From positions 131,299-195,298 of the forward strand of contig MLAK01000593.1 in assembly GCA_001839685.1 (NCBI GenBank): a DNA stretch of 64,000 bases. The letters run 5' to 3'. Shown here piece by piece: positions 51,111 through 61,815 of this stretch; the first letter of the stretch is position 1; each line of letters starts with the position of its first letter. The position numbers and the translations under genes were made by a program. This DNA is from Tritrichomonas foetus. Taxonomy: Eukaryota; Parabasalia; Tritrichomonadida; Tritrichomonadidae. Below the pieces are notes generated by a model. The model saw nothing but the letters and a program-made list of their open reading frames with translations, was not told the DNA's origin and made no database searches.

Positions 51111-51955
51111 ATTTCTCGATATAAATAATAAATGAAGTGAAAAACAAAATGGTGGATTTATCAATTAACAATTATTTTGAAAGAAATTAAGAAGGTATAG
51201 GATAAAATATTCAATTTCACCTCAAAACTATTTTGACTGTATTGAATCAAAACTGACATATGACGAATTCCATACAGTCATTTGACAATGGTTTCATTTT
51301 TCCCACAATCGTGAGAAACCACACAATATTTCTTTATCGACTTTTTCACATAAAATCTAGATCGCCAGAAAATCCTTTCATTATCAAATTTATCCAATGT
51401 TTTGATTTGCCTTCATATTGAAGATGAACATTCCAATGGTTAGCTTTTCATTTTTCCTTATTCCTCAGTTAGTCATTTTGATAGAACCATTGTTTTCAAT
51501 TGTGTCATTTGCCAAATTGATGTTTTATCTTATTCATTTGGAATTTTCCTCAAGAAACAATTATGGTGATAAATGCTGAAGAACATAAATAGCTTCAAGC
51601 TTATCATATCCACTACAATAGAATGCATAACTTTCATAATTAAAAGAAAATTTGTTTCAAAAAACCAGAATATGTGAAAATGCTTATTTATCAGAAGTAA
51701 GTATCCAACATTCAAAACTATTTCGAGTTAGATCTATCAATTAAACAACTTTTTATTGTTATGATCAACTTACTTAATCTTTATTGTGCTAAATACAAAT
51801 CATTTTAACTCAACAAAAAGATGAAGATGCAAATCAAATCATTTGTTGAACAAAGATGTTGACGTAAAATCAAATAAAAACATAATCAATATATTTTGTA
51901 ATATTATAAATATTTACTTTAAAAAAGAAATGCAATATATTCGAATATAGATCTA
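51111..51955. other. Intergenic, no gene seen
   Basis: 845 bases of AT-rich sequence. The only long minus frame (51530-51715) has no coding features. Nothing recognised. Confidence 0.5.
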
Positions 51956-52690
51956 TTAAATATCATCTGTTGTGTTATCGACTTCAAAATATCTGTTACG
52001 ATAATCTACTTTGCAAACAAGGGCTGTCTGTGGCAGACAAAGTTTTCCTGATGGTATAATCATTAATTCATCTACCATCAAATTATCTGTTTCTGTTGGA
52101 AGATTCCTATTCTTCATTTCATTTAGAATGGCTGCACGATACAACAAAACAGAGTTTCTTCTATGCTCGAGTTGTTGTCTCATAAATTCCAATGAAATAA
52201 TGATTGGAATTTCAATTTCGTTTGCTTCTTTTTCAGGAATTTCATATTTCCTTGCATTTTCTTCTTGTATTTTATTCAAATCTTCACGGGAACGATTCCA
52301 TTTTAAGTTTACGAGCATTCCTGCTTTCATTTTATAATCTCCGTTTGCTTCGCCTTCGCGGAGGTTACAGTTTCCTTTTTGAATTTCAAAGGGGTCTGCT
52401 CGAATGCCCCCGTATTCGCTAAGGGCTTGCTTCTTTAAAATGCGACATAATGTTGTTCGTAAGGAGGCTCGCGTGCGCCAGGGCAAGTAAATAAGCATCT
52501 GGCTCCAGGCCTGAAGACCATATTTCATGCAGATTTTACGGAAAACAGCGAGTTCGGCTTGATCTTCTGGATGATTGAAAAGATAGACGAGTTGGCCTTT
52601 CGTTAAAGATGGATCAAGAATTTGAGACTTTGGAACTTCGGGCGTTTCTATGACATCGAACTGTGTGAAATCGGAATCTGAGGAAGACAT
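51956..52690 (-). CDS. Divergent single SANT/Myb-like protein
   Basis: 244 residues from ATG 52690 (the frame opens at TTG 52723). Residues about 35-95 look like one atypical Myb/SANT repeat: LAVFRKICMKYGLQAWSQML, then YLPWRTRASLRTTLCRILKK, with the pattern W...(L/M)PxRTxxxxRxxxxxxLKK typical of the recognition half. The tail is rich in acidic residues and ends in a beta-like CKVDYRNRYFEVD segment. In T. vaginalis a protein with one unusual Myb domain (M3BP) binds the M3 core promoter motif. Whether this is its counterpart cannot be settled by eye. Divergent from the two-exon gene. Confidence 0.6.
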   Translation of the reverse strand: MSSSDSDFTQFDVIETPEVPKSQILDPSLTKGQLVYLFNHPEDQAELAVFRKICMKYGLQAWSQMLIYLPWRTRASLRTTLCRILKKQALSEYGGIRADPFEIQKGNCNLREGEANGDYKMKAGMLVNLKWNRSREDLNKIQEENARKYEIPEKEANEIEIPIIISLEFMRQQLEHRRNSVLLYRAAILNEMKNRNLPTETDNLMVDELMIIPSGKLCLPQTALVCKVDYRNRYFEVDNTTDDI

Positions 52691-52968
52691 GAAATTGATA
52701 AACGAATCAAAAGGTGGGCTCAATCACAAGGTGAAATTTGTCGTGAAATTAGGTCAAATTTATATGATGTTCACTTTTTTTCGATGTGTTAACAGAATCT
52801 CAAACTTTTTCCATCATTAGAAATTTTCCTGCATTTATATGGCCGTTTATTCAGAATTCTGGACCATATAATCACGGAAAAAGTTAATGGTGAGAATTTA
52901 TACTTTGAAAAATTCACCAGGTTTGTTTGATAATCAACGAAATTAACTTGAATTTCTCGAATATTTTC
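52691..52968. promoter_or_regulatory. Divergent promoter region with TATATGGCCGTTTA and GACCATAT
   Basis: Between divergent starts. It holds AGGTCAAATT (52751-52760), TATATGGCCGTTTA (about 52836-52849) and GACCATATAA (about 52862-52871). The 14-mer TATATGGCCGTTTA recurs at about 57430 next to the MadBub start. Confidence 0.45.
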
Positions 52969-55251
52969 ATGGAGCTTCCAGAAACTTTTAAAGCGAAAAA
53001 CACCGTTAGTGACGAGTCATCAAGTGTAGAAGATCCAAATTTTCGAAATAGAGGCGTTTCACCTCTAAATTCAACCGCTCAATATGACAGATCTCCAAAA
53101 TCAAAAGAACAAATCGCTAAATTGCAACTCAATAGTATAGTCGGAATAGGAAATACACTTTTATCGCTTTCAGGAAAAAATGATTCTGACGATTATTCAT
53201 ACGAGGAAGAAGAAGAAGAGGAAGAGGAGGAAGAAAATAAATCATCGCAAATAAATGAAAATAATAAAAACATTGAAACTTCATCTGAGGCTCAAAAAAC
53301 CGATTTTTCTAATGAGTTTGCAGATGATGACGATGAAGACATTCACAATGATGATTTTAATAAAGAGAACTCCCCTAATTCTAAAAACAAAAACAAAAAT
53401 GAAACTGAAAATAAAAATATAAATAAAAGTGTAAATAAAAATGTGATAAACAAATTTGAAAATGAAAAAAATAATCAAAACGAATCACAATTTGAAATCA
53501 TTCATTCTGAAAGAGATGAAGAAGAAGACAATCTTGATAAACCAGGAATTTTCGAATTAATCGAAACAGAACCAGAAAGATCCAAAAACAATGAAGAAAG
53601 TTTTGAAAATGAAGAAATTGATTTTAAATTCGATGAATTGAAAAATTTAATTCCGGAAATGTCAGATGTTGCTATTAATGATTCAAATCCACCCCCTTTA
53701 GAATTATCCCCTGAAAAACAACAACCGCAAGATTTGATATCATCAGTAAGAAGTAACAAACTTTCTGGAAGAAGTTCAAAATCAACAATAAAAAGCCCAC
53801 AAACTTCATCAAGGCCAACTCGTCCTTCATCAACAATGGCAAGTTCAAGAAAAAGTGGTAGAAATTCAATTTTTCAGATTACTTCACCAAATAATCAAAA
53901 TTTAAAAACACCAAATACACCACCAAATGCAAAGGGATTTTCAATAATGTCTATCAATGATCCACAAACATTCAGAAAGTATATTGACGGTGAATTGGAT
54001 AATCCACGGGCAATTAAACCAAATTATTTAAATTATATGAATCAAAAACGTCATTTGGAAACAATGATGACACATGATGAAATCGTAGATTTTTGTCAAC
54101 ATGCTATTTCAACACCGATAGACAAAATTAGAAAACCGTATGATAGTCCAGGTGATATTCGTGATATTATTGGTGAATTAAATAGATTAAAAGTTGATGC
54201 AGTTACTTCATGTGATTATAAACTTAGTAAGAAAATTGATGATTTAATAAAACATTTTAGAACTCAATTTAGAATATATGATCGTGAATCATGCCAAAAA
54301 GAAAGAGTAAATGAAATCAAAAGGAAACTAGATGATGCCAAAATAACAATTAAAAATACAACAGCACAGTATGAATTCCAATATTTACTTTTATTCTTTA
54401 TCAATTCAATGACCAATTTCAATGCATTATATTCACAAGGTTTAGTATACTTTATTAGATATTATATTATATTAATTTATTTATTTATAATTGATATGAA
54501 TTGATAAAGAAATAAAGTAAATATTTTGTTTTAAATAATTTCTAACATCAGATTGAAAGATCAAACTAAAGCTAAAGTTGAAAGAAATAAATATAAATTA
54601 GAATATCTTGAGACAAAGCAAGATAACCAACTACAAGATTTAGAAATGGTTTGGAGAGAGCCAAGAACAACTCGTAAATATACAAAACGAAGTCCTACTC
54701 TCTTAAATAATCAATATGTTGAACGTCATTATGCTTTAATTGGTGAATATGATCAAGCTGCTGCTGTACATAAAATCAACTCAAAAATCGAAAAAATTGA
54801 AACTAGTGAAAAACACCAATCTTTGAATGCTTCATTTGAAAGAGCAAGAAGCAACCTTTTAAATGATCAAGAAAAAACAAAAGAAATTGTAACTACTACA
54901 CAAAACACTCATATGGATTTGAACAAAGTTGATCAACAGGCAGAACTTGAGAAGCTTCATAAAAGACAAGTAATACTTGAAAATCTTTTAGAAGAGGAAG
55001 CTGATATTGATAAATTTGTCGCTAAAAGGTTCAAAAAAGCATCAGGGACAGTTTTACCAATGTCTGTAACATTGAATGGTGGAACAAGTTTATCACCTAA
55101 AAAGAATGGAACTAGTCGTGATGTCTCAAATATGGTCAATTTTGTTCAGACTCCAATCGCTTCCCCTTTGCCATTACCCCCGCTCACAGTCAAGAAACTC
55201 AAAAAGCCAAAGAAAGATGATAAGAAAAAGAAAAAACCATCTGTTGTTTAG
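52969..55251 (+). CDS. Two-exon acidic/coiled-coil protein, unknown function
   Basis: Joined exons 52969-54368 and 54552-55251 give 699 residues. The frame is open from TTG 52927, but the first ATG is 52969. The N-terminal 330 residues are acidic and Ser/Asn-rich, with an 11-Glu run near residues 80-90 (from 53203). A helical region (about 330-470) begins near INDPQTFRKYIDGELDNPRA and continues across the splice junction into coiled coil (about 470-630). The C-terminus is basic, Pro/Lys-rich (KKLKKPKKDDKKKKK). Without splicing, the frame would run into the intron and end in a hydrophobic tail at 54504. I do not recognise a family; related charged coiled-coil proteins are common in trichomonads. 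Confidence 0.7.
54369..54551 (+). other. Spliceosomal intron, 183 nt
   Basis: The 5' end is GTATGA and the 3' end is TTCTAACATCAG, close to the trichomonad consensus pair (GTAYGT and ACTAACACACAG, in which branch point and acceptor are fused). The intron interrupts a codon after its second base; joining restores CAA (Gln) and continues a helical coding region in the same frame. The alternative donor GTATAC at 54445 leads straight to a stop, which supports 54369. The size lies within the range known for T. vaginalis introns. Confidence 0.75.
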
Positions 55252-55474
55252 AATCCTCTATTTAGAATTATTAGATTTGTTATTTATTTATTTTGTTATT
55301 ATTTTGTTTGTATAATTTATAAAAATATAAAGCGTGACGAAAATGTTTTTGTTTTTTATTCTAGAATTATTTAATTTTGACTCTCTTACATATTGTAAGT
55401 TACATAGTCATTAATCATATTAACACAAAAAGATGGAAAAAGAAGTAAAATAGTTTCGAAGTTATAAAGTTTAT
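55252..55474. other. Spacer between convergent genes
   Basis: AT-rich 3' flanks. No gene seen. Confidence 0.5.
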
Positions 55475-57427
55475 TCAAACATTCTCCATTAATTTAATGA
55501 ATACTCGTGAAAGTACGCTTCTCAATCGTGATATATTTCCACTCTGAGAAAGGTGATTTTGGATTATATGAATTATTGAATCAAGTTTACTTCTGGTTTG
55601 CAAGACCTGGAAAGTTTGATTCCAAATTTCAGCATTCCATCTTTTTGGCGGTTCTCCAGGATTGCCTTCGAAATTTTTCTTTGTTGCAAGGAAATAAAAC
55701 AAAGCAGCAACTGATTTTCGGTCTTCATTACTTTCATTTGATCGAATTTCATCACATGCACAGAGCTTTATTCCAATTTCTTGCCAAATAGTATCATTTA
55801 AGTCATTTGAAGCTTTCAAGTCGTTTGATGAATACATGTTTAACAATTTTTGAGGGGAAATATTTCCGTGACACATCCATTTTGATTCAAGGCTTTCTAT
55901 CATCATCAAGAGTTGAAAAAGGTAAAATAAAACTACATTTTCTTCGATTCGAGTTGATGAATGCAAAATATCAATAACTTTATCAAAAGTACCAAATCTT
56001 TCAAATTTAGTGACATAAAAGTCACTAATTGAATCAATTGGTAGACAAAATAAAAATGGATATTTAGGATTAAATTTCGAATATTCAATTGGACTTTTTT
56101 TAATCACATATTTTCCACCATTGACTTCGTCAGCTTCAAAGGCTCCTGAACCAATTTGCGAAATAATTTGAAAAGTGAAAACATCAGAAAGAATTGTTGA
56201 ACCAATACTGAGTTCTCTTTTCCGGACAGGTGTTGGTACTCTCTTCTTTTCGGGTATTGTTGGAACATTGGAATTTTTGTTGAATTTAACACCAGTTCCA
56301 CGAGAAGGTGAAGCGGTAGTGGTTGCTGTTTTTTCTTTCTTTTTCAAAATTGATTTAGTATTTCCTTTTGGAAGTACATCAAATTTAAATAGCTTCTCAT
56401 CATCTTCATTGTTTTCTAAAGATGGAGGAATAACAAATTCTGCTTTTTCTATTGGTTTAGTTGGTGAATAATTATCTTTGGATTGATTAAAACCACCAAA
56501 GAAATCATCATTACTATTATTTTTAATATTCATAGAAGATCCTTGGAAATTACGATTTTCATTTTTCTGATCATAGTAAATATAACGATAGTCGTTTTGG
56601 TTATCATCTTGTTGTGGAGGTGAAAGTGTTGACATTTGATTACGATTATAATTTTGATTATTCGAAATGCTATGATTGCTATTGAACGATCGAGAATTAT
56701 GATTAAAATTATTACTCAGATTCAGTGAATTATTATGATTATTTGTAATTTTGTCGTGAAGGTAATTATTTTGATTGTTATTATAAGAATTCATTGATCG
56801 AGAATCATTGTGGAATGATCGTGAATATTGTGGGCTATTATATTGAAGTGCTTTCGCAGAATCAAATCCTAAAATATCTAAAATGTCATATTTTGGTCTC
56901 GAAGGAAGGTTTGTTGTTGAATTTTTACAGGTTATTCCTCCTTCATTAAAAATATAAGATGCTTCTTCAAGACACCCAAGGTCCAAAATATAGTTTCCAT
57001 ATAATCTTTGAAGCATTCTTTCTTTAAAAGAATTGTAATTTTGTTCCAAAAATTCGTAGGGCTGGGCTGACTTTTGGAGAGAGTTTTCATATATATCAAG
57101 TGCCATAATATAATTTTTTTCTCTTTCAAAGCTAATTGCAAGTGCTGTGTGCCAAAGTGTATTAGAACTGCCAATACCAACTTGGTCACACATATAAAAA
57201 AGACTATTGCCGTGTCCAGGATTAAATTTTGATATGAAATTGACAATGGAAAATACCAATCTGTTATTATTAAAGTCTGCAAAATTTTTTTTTTTGATAA
57301 AATTGATAATTTCTGTGAATAATTCTTCCCATTGTTGAGGAATTTCGCCGTTAATTGGATTTAATGCATCAATTTGCGAAATATATGCATTTAATTGCTG
57401 CTGATATGCAAAATTTGAAGAATTCAT
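55475..57427 (-). CDS. MadBub-like spindle checkpoint protein with pseudokinase domain
   Basis: 650 residues. Residues about 30-165 match the Mad3/BUB1 homology region: WEELFTEIINFI, LWHTALAISFEREKNYIMAL, DIYENSLQKSAQPYEFLEQN and YNSFKERMLQRLYG, the TPR-like unit that binds the kinetochore scaffold. The middle (about 200-330) is Asn/Ser-rich and disordered. Residues about 418-640 keep a kinase-like fold: IGSGAFEADEVNGGKYVIKKS, then CHGNISPQKLL where HRDxKxxN is expected, and IGIKLCACDEI where DFG is expected. Both catalytic Asp positions are lost, so it should be a pseudokinase, as in vertebrate BUBR1. No clear KEN box is seen. It probably works in the spindle assembly checkpoint. TATATGGCCGTTTA lies next to the ATG. 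Confidence 0.75.
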   Translation of the reverse strand: MNSSNFAYQQQLNAYISQIDALNPINGEIPQQWEELFTEIINFIKKKNFADFNNNRLVFSIVNFISKFNPGHGNSLFYMCDQVGIGSSNTLWHTALAISFEREKNYIMALDIYENSLQKSAQPYEFLEQNYNSFKERMLQRLYGNYILDLGCLEEASYIFNEGGITCKNSTTNLPSRPKYDILDILGFDSAKALQYNSPQYSRSFHNDSRSMNSYNNNQNNYLHDKITNNHNNSLNLSNNFNHNSRSFNSNHSISNNQNYNRNQMSTLSPPQQDDNQNDYRYIYYDQKNENRNFQGSSMNIKNNSNDDFFGGFNQSKDNYSPTKPIEKAEFVIPPSLENNEDDEKLFKFDVLPKGNTKSILKKKEKTATTTASPSRGTGVKFNKNSNVPTIPEKKRVPTPVRKRELSIGSTILSDVFTFQIISQIGSGAFEADEVNGGKYVIKKSPIEYSKFNPKYPFLFCLPIDSISDFYVTKFERFGTFDKVIDILHSSTRIEENVVLFYLFQLLMMIESLESKWMCHGNISPQKLLNMYSSNDLKASNDLNDTIWQEIGIKLCACDEIRSNESNEDRKSVAALFYFLATKKNFEGNPGEPPKRWNAEIWNQTFQVLQTRSKLDSIIHIIQNHLSQSGNISRLRSVLSRVFIKLMENV

Positions 57428-57892
57428 GATATATGGCCGTTTAAAAAATCAATCGGCCATTTATCTCTTCAAACACCACTATAGAAATGTTTTCACCTTA
57501 TCTTATCGTATATGACATAAAAGTGCGAACATCGGTTTAGGTCATTTATTTTAGCATTCATTCGTCGGCTTTTCATCATCATAAAATCGCAAAAATGAAG
57601 TGAAGAGTTCGGAATTTTGTAAAATGGTTCCTTTTCTTTGAACATGATAATAACAATCCAAATTTCAAGCTTTTTTATTTCTTTATGTAGAATTTCTAGT
57701 TATTTGCACTTATGTTTGTGGAAATTCCTTTAATTTTGTAGGAGATAAGCACATCAAGTGAATTTCATGTTTCAATTGAAAAAATCTCTCAAAAGTTCGA
57801 GAATTCTTGTGAATTGAATGACAGCATTAAAAATTTGAATAAAAATGCATTGCTTCAATAACCCAAGATAAAAAAGTAAAAAATAAAAAATT
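57428..57892. promoter_or_regulatory. Divergent promoter region, MadBub and CYFIP
   Basis: Immediately upstream of the MadBub ATG the plus strand reads TATATGGCCGTTTA, then ATCGGCCATTT. GGTCATTT occurs near 57540. No gene in the remaining 300 bases. Confidence 0.45.
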
Positions 57893-60800
57893 ATGAGTTC
57901 GGGTGAAAATGGAGTAAAGCTTCCACCTCAGGAAATCATCGATGGATGGAATTCCCTGAGTATTAATCCACTTCCTGAGTCGTCCGCGTGCGCCGTTCCG
58001 AAAACTGTTTTTGTTGAATATCATAATGAAGGTTTCTACAATCGATCCCTTTTTGAAAAAGAGCATCCAATGCTCACAGCCAATTCAAACGTCTCTCAGA
58101 TCAAGCTTTTTGCCGATTCGATCAGCCGCGCCGATGAATTAATTACAAAAGTTTATACACGAAGGTGCGTTTCTCACGCAATCAAAAAATTCGTTTCCGA
58201 AACCAAAAACGTGTTGATTCAAGAAGCAAAACCAAACTACGATGAAATTTTCAATTTATGCCAAAGCATCATGTTATTCGTGAAAGATGCTGTTAATACT
58301 ATCCACAGACTTTTTGAATTAACTACTATTTGGCAAAACGGACATTACAGCGACACTTTGATTGATGTGACATGCCAATTGTTTTATAAGATATCAACCA
58401 TTGATGAAATGAAGCTCATTAAATCAGCTTTGATTAATGATTTGACCATCTTCAAGAACATGGCCCTTGGAAATCAATACAACTCACCAGAAATTGCCGA
58501 ACTTCGAACTTGGCTCCCACAAAAAAATTTTGTTGATTCGGCTTTGATTGAAGCTGAAAAAAGCCGTGGAAAGAATGAGAAACAAGCACTTTCCCAAATA
58601 TTTGTGAGTTACATCACCCACAAACTTGAGAAACAAGAATACCTTCAACCAGAAATGGTTTATGTGTATGTCAGGTTTTTGATGTTCCTTGGCCGATATA
58701 CTGAACAAGATGCTAAAACAATAACTTTTCTGGCACACCAAGCAGCAAAGCATCAATTGTTACCACTTGCGTTTGAAGTTTCAATTCACGTTCCAGATTA
58801 TTGTAAATCAATTGCAGGATTTGACAAAGAATACAAAAAAGAAATGAACAATGCAATTAGCATGCAAGAAAGACTTCGAAAATTAAAAGTTGAACTTGAA
58901 ACAAGCATTTCCGAATTCCCAGGACAAGTTGCTGCAGCAGACCATGGAAAATTATCCCCTGAAAAATTCTACGAAACTGTCATAAATATAATTCGTGATA
59001 TCGCCTCCGTGAAAAATGCATTAAGAGAACAACACGCTAATAAATTGGCGAACCCACCTGCCGCAACAACCGAAGATGAAAAGAAGCAATATATGTACGA
59101 AAGATCAGTAAGAAGAGGCTATTCTCATGATGAGTTGAAAACTCTCCTTCAACTTTTGATGCTTTGGAGATCCCTTAGTGACCAACTTCGTGATAACTCT
59201 GAAATTATTATCAGAATCATTTCTGAATTAATTGCACAACATTTTCAGGAATTCGTTAAAAACACATGCCAAACCATTATTCGAAAGTCAAAATCAAACT
59301 TTGAACAAAGGATTAGAGAAATCATTGAAACAATGGCATCTTTTGTTGGCGACTGGCAACAAAATGAACAAATGTTTCCTGTAACCAGGAAGAAGCCCCC
59401 TCCACATTCTATCGTTGAGCGTAAAGCTGCTCCTAATTTAGCTGCAATTGAATTTGCTCGTGTTCAAATTCAACATATCATGAATCCAAACAGCGAATTC
59501 ATGAAAGGCGGTGTTAAAAAGCTTTTCAAGAAAGAAAAAATTGCTAATACTGTGAATGAATTCTTGGCTGATTCAACTTTTTGGACCACAATCCTTCAAT
59601 TTGGTCAACTACTTTCAAACATTTCTGATCAGAGCGATTTATTCTTTAAGGAAGTTCAACTTGATTTAAATAAAACTATTAACTTCCCAATTCGATCAAG
59701 TTTACCTTTCGTTCTCAGCGAATTTGCTTTACATAACTTCATGATTCCTGAATTAACTGAGTTGATCTTTTATCCACTTGGTATTTATGATGATGCTTCA
59801 AGAATTGCTCAACAAAAGCTTCAGTCTCGCTTTTTGTTAGATGAAATTCGTGCTGAAGCTGATATGTGCATTAGAACACTTTCTTTAATGCTTTCTGACT
59901 TTACATATGAGAGTTTTTACACATTTACTGCATTAAAGACGCTTCCATCAACATTTCCAAATGCTCAACAACGTGCTGAAATCAAATCATGGCCAGAATC
60001 ACGTGCTTACAGACTTTCCACACTTCTTCAACAGAATCAATTTTATTTGGACTATACACAAATTGATTTAAAGTCACTTTTATCTGCACCAATTGAAAGC
60101 CAAATTCTTGATGCTATGGTTGCTTTAATTCGTCTTGCAAATAACCATGGTATTGCTTCATTAGTAGCAGTTAATCAAGGCTTTGATATCATTCGTGAAA
60201 CACATCGTCTTCTTTGTGAACAAGGAATTGAACTTCCTCGCTTTGATACTTTATTGAAAGCTTGTCTTGGCGACACTGTTGCAAACTCATTTGTTTCGGT
60301 TTTCTGTAAAAGCATGCTTGGCTCAGCTTCAAAGAAAGTTTCGCATCATTACTACTTACGCACTAATCCACTTAGACTTTCAATTATTAAACCAAGGTCA
60401 ATTCCACAATATGCTTTTGGTAAGGGAGCAATTGGTAAAGCTTTGAAAATAGCCTTCGAGCCAACAGTGAATCCAATCACTGTTGATCATTTTGTTGGCC
60501 TCCAACGTTTGTTTGATGATGGTACAATGTCCTATTTCGTTCGTCAACTTAATAATGAAGTTGATGATGCTGTTCAACGATTAATTTCTCAATATGATGA
60601 TCTTATGGAAGCTTCATTAGTTCAACGTATTTCTGATCTCTCAATTTCAACATCAGCTCAACTTGTTTTTGATAGGTATGAAGGTGCCTATAGTTCATTT
60701 GCTGATGATCCTATTTTCAAGAAACTTATTTCTGAAATGAGAACAGTTGGAAACTTACTTGCAATGGGAAACATGATTGATATTGCAATTTCAAATTCTA

Positions 60801-61396
60801 GACTTACACGTGCACAAATTCTTGCATTCTTGAAGGGGCATGGATTAGATGGTAAAGAGTATAATCAATGCGAACTTTTATATCCACAACCACTTGCACA
60901 AGCACTCAAAGAAGATACAGGTTCAATTCCAGATGGCTCTGATGTTTATCCACTCGTATTAACCATGTTTTTGGCAACAATTAAAAAGAATATTGACAAT
61001 AATATCGATCTTTTTGCTGAAAGAAGCAATACTATTCTAGATTTTACAACATTAACAGGCTTTGCTTCAATTTGGTCAGTTCTTGAGTTTGTTTTCATTT
61101 ATTCTGAAGCTTTCAGAAATGAACAAATGGAATCACCTTTGGAAACTTACGGCGAAGGAGTAATGTTGACTGCTGCAGCAATTTTGCTTATCACGAAGCA
61201 AGAAAGAATTCGACTTGCAACAAACATTGGAAGAAGAATCCAACGCGTCAGAGAAGTCGACTTTTCTGCAAATAAAGATTTGAAGCTCATAAGATTTTGT
61301 GGAGTAAATCAATATGAAACAGCATCACTCGAATGGGCAATGTCAGTCTTCCATCCAATCATTAAGCACATTAACAATACAGGTGGAATCGAGTAA
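57893..61396 (+). CDS. CYFIP: CYFIP/Sra-1, WAVE regulatory complex subunit
   Basis: 1,167 residues, slightly shorter than the usual 1,250. Order and motifs match CYFIP/PIR121: the DUF1394-like N-terminal half (ITKVYTRRCVSHAIKKF, then the STIDEMKLIKSALINDLTIFK helix, equivalent to [20 protein letters not shown]), YLQPEMVYVYVRFLMFLGRY (compare [20 protein letters not shown]) and LPLAFEVSIHVPDYCKSI. The C-terminal FragX_IP part includes PRFDTLLKACLGD and GKGAIGKALKIAF. CYFIP binds active Rac and holds the WAVE/SCAR complex, which activates Arp2/3 actin branching; trichomonads use this for amoeboid adhesion. No premature stop; the ATG is at 57893. Confidence 0.85.
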   Translation: MSSGENGVKLPPQEIIDGWNSLSINPLPESSACAVPKTVFVEYHNEGFYNRSLFEKEHPMLTANSNVSQIKLFADSISRADELITKVYTRRCVSHAIKKFVSETKNVLIQEAKPNYDEIFNLCQSIMLFVKDAVNTIHRLFELTTIWQNGHYSDTLIDVTCQLFYKISTIDEMKLIKSALINDLTIFKNMALGNQYNSPEIAELRTWLPQKNFVDSALIEAEKSRGKNEKQALSQIFVSYITHKLEKQEYLQPEMVYVYVRFLMFLGRYTEQDAKTITFLAHQAAKHQLLPLAFEVSIHVPDYCKSIAGFDKEYKKEMNNAISMQERLRKLKVELETSISEFPGQVAAADHGKLSPEKFYETVINIIRDIASVKNALREQHANKLANPPAATTEDEKKQYMYERSVRRGYSHDELKTLLQLLMLWRSLSDQLRDNSEIIIRIISELIAQHFQEFVKNTCQTIIRKSKSNFEQRIREIIETMASFVGDWQQNEQMFPVTRKKPPPHSIVERKAAPNLAAIEFARVQIQHIMNPNSEFMKGGVKKLFKKEKIANTVNEFLADSTFWTTILQFGQLLSNISDQSDLFFKEVQLDLNKTINFPIRSSLPFVLSEFALHNFMIPELTELIFYPLGIYDDASRIAQQKLQSRFLLDEIRAEADMCIRTLSLMLSDFTYESFYTFTALKTLPSTFPNAQQRAEIKSWPESRAYRLSTLLQQNQFYLDYTQIDLKSLLSAPIESQILDAMVALIRLANNHGIASLVAVNQGFDIIRETHRLLCEQGIELPRFDTLLKACLGDTVANSFVSVFCKSMLGSASKKVSHHYYLRTNPLRLSIIKPRSIPQYAFGKGAIGKALKIAFEPTVNPITVDHFVGLQRLFDDGTMSYFVRQLNNEVDDAVQRLISQYDDLMEASLVQRISDLSISTSAQLVFDRYEGAYSSFADDPIFKKLISEMRTVGNLLAMGNMIDIAISNSRLTRAQILAFLKGHGLDGKEYNQCELLYPQPLAQALKEDTGSIPDGSDVYPLVLTMFLATIKKNIDNNIDLFAERSNTILDFTTLTGFASIWSVLEFVFIYSEAFRNEQMESPLETYGEGVMLTAAAILLITKQERIRLATNIGRRIQRVREVDFSANKDLKLIRFCGVNQYETASLEWAMSVFHPIIKHINNTGGIE

Positions 61397-61815
61397 AACA
61401 TAAAAATAATTTTTTTATTTTACCAATTTATATTTTCAACATATTTAGATATCACTAACTATTTTAGCTTAATATTTTTTTGTTATTTCACAAGAACAAA
61501 GCAAACATGATACCAAATCTTTTATCAGTGGTTTTGAAAGCACATATATATTAACATCATTTTAAATACTTTAATTGATCAAAAAAGCAGATGATCATCA
61601 CATGTTACTGGTTTTGGCTTCGTCTGACGATATATATGAAAGATTTGATCACTTTTCATTTACTAATTCTAAAAAATAACATGTATTAATTACAACACAG
61701 TTATTTCAATTATTATCTTAAAATGTTATATCATTTCCCTGAGTAATATTCACTCGACAACACAAGTGAAAGAATATTAAAATATTAAAACAATTGTGAA
61801 AATTATTAGTGCATA
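61397..61815. other. Intergenic, no gene seen
   Basis: About 420 bases of AT-rich sequence between two plus-strand genes. The 3' end of CYFIP reads GAGTAAAACATAAAAAT, with TAAA overlapping the stop, as in the trichomonad polyadenylation signal. Confidence 0.5.

Noticed and set aside
51530..51715. 61-codon minus frame in the intergenic region
   Set aside because: Composition is that of AT-rich noncoding DNA; no motif.
54369..54504. Hydrophobic C-terminal tail of the 52969 gene read without splicing
   Set aside because: It is intron sequence; the hydrophobicity comes from AT-rich codons.
54553..55251. Separate second gene after the acidic coiled-coil gene
   Set aside because: It has no ATG at its 5' end, and the acceptor-like motif plus restored frame make it exon 2.
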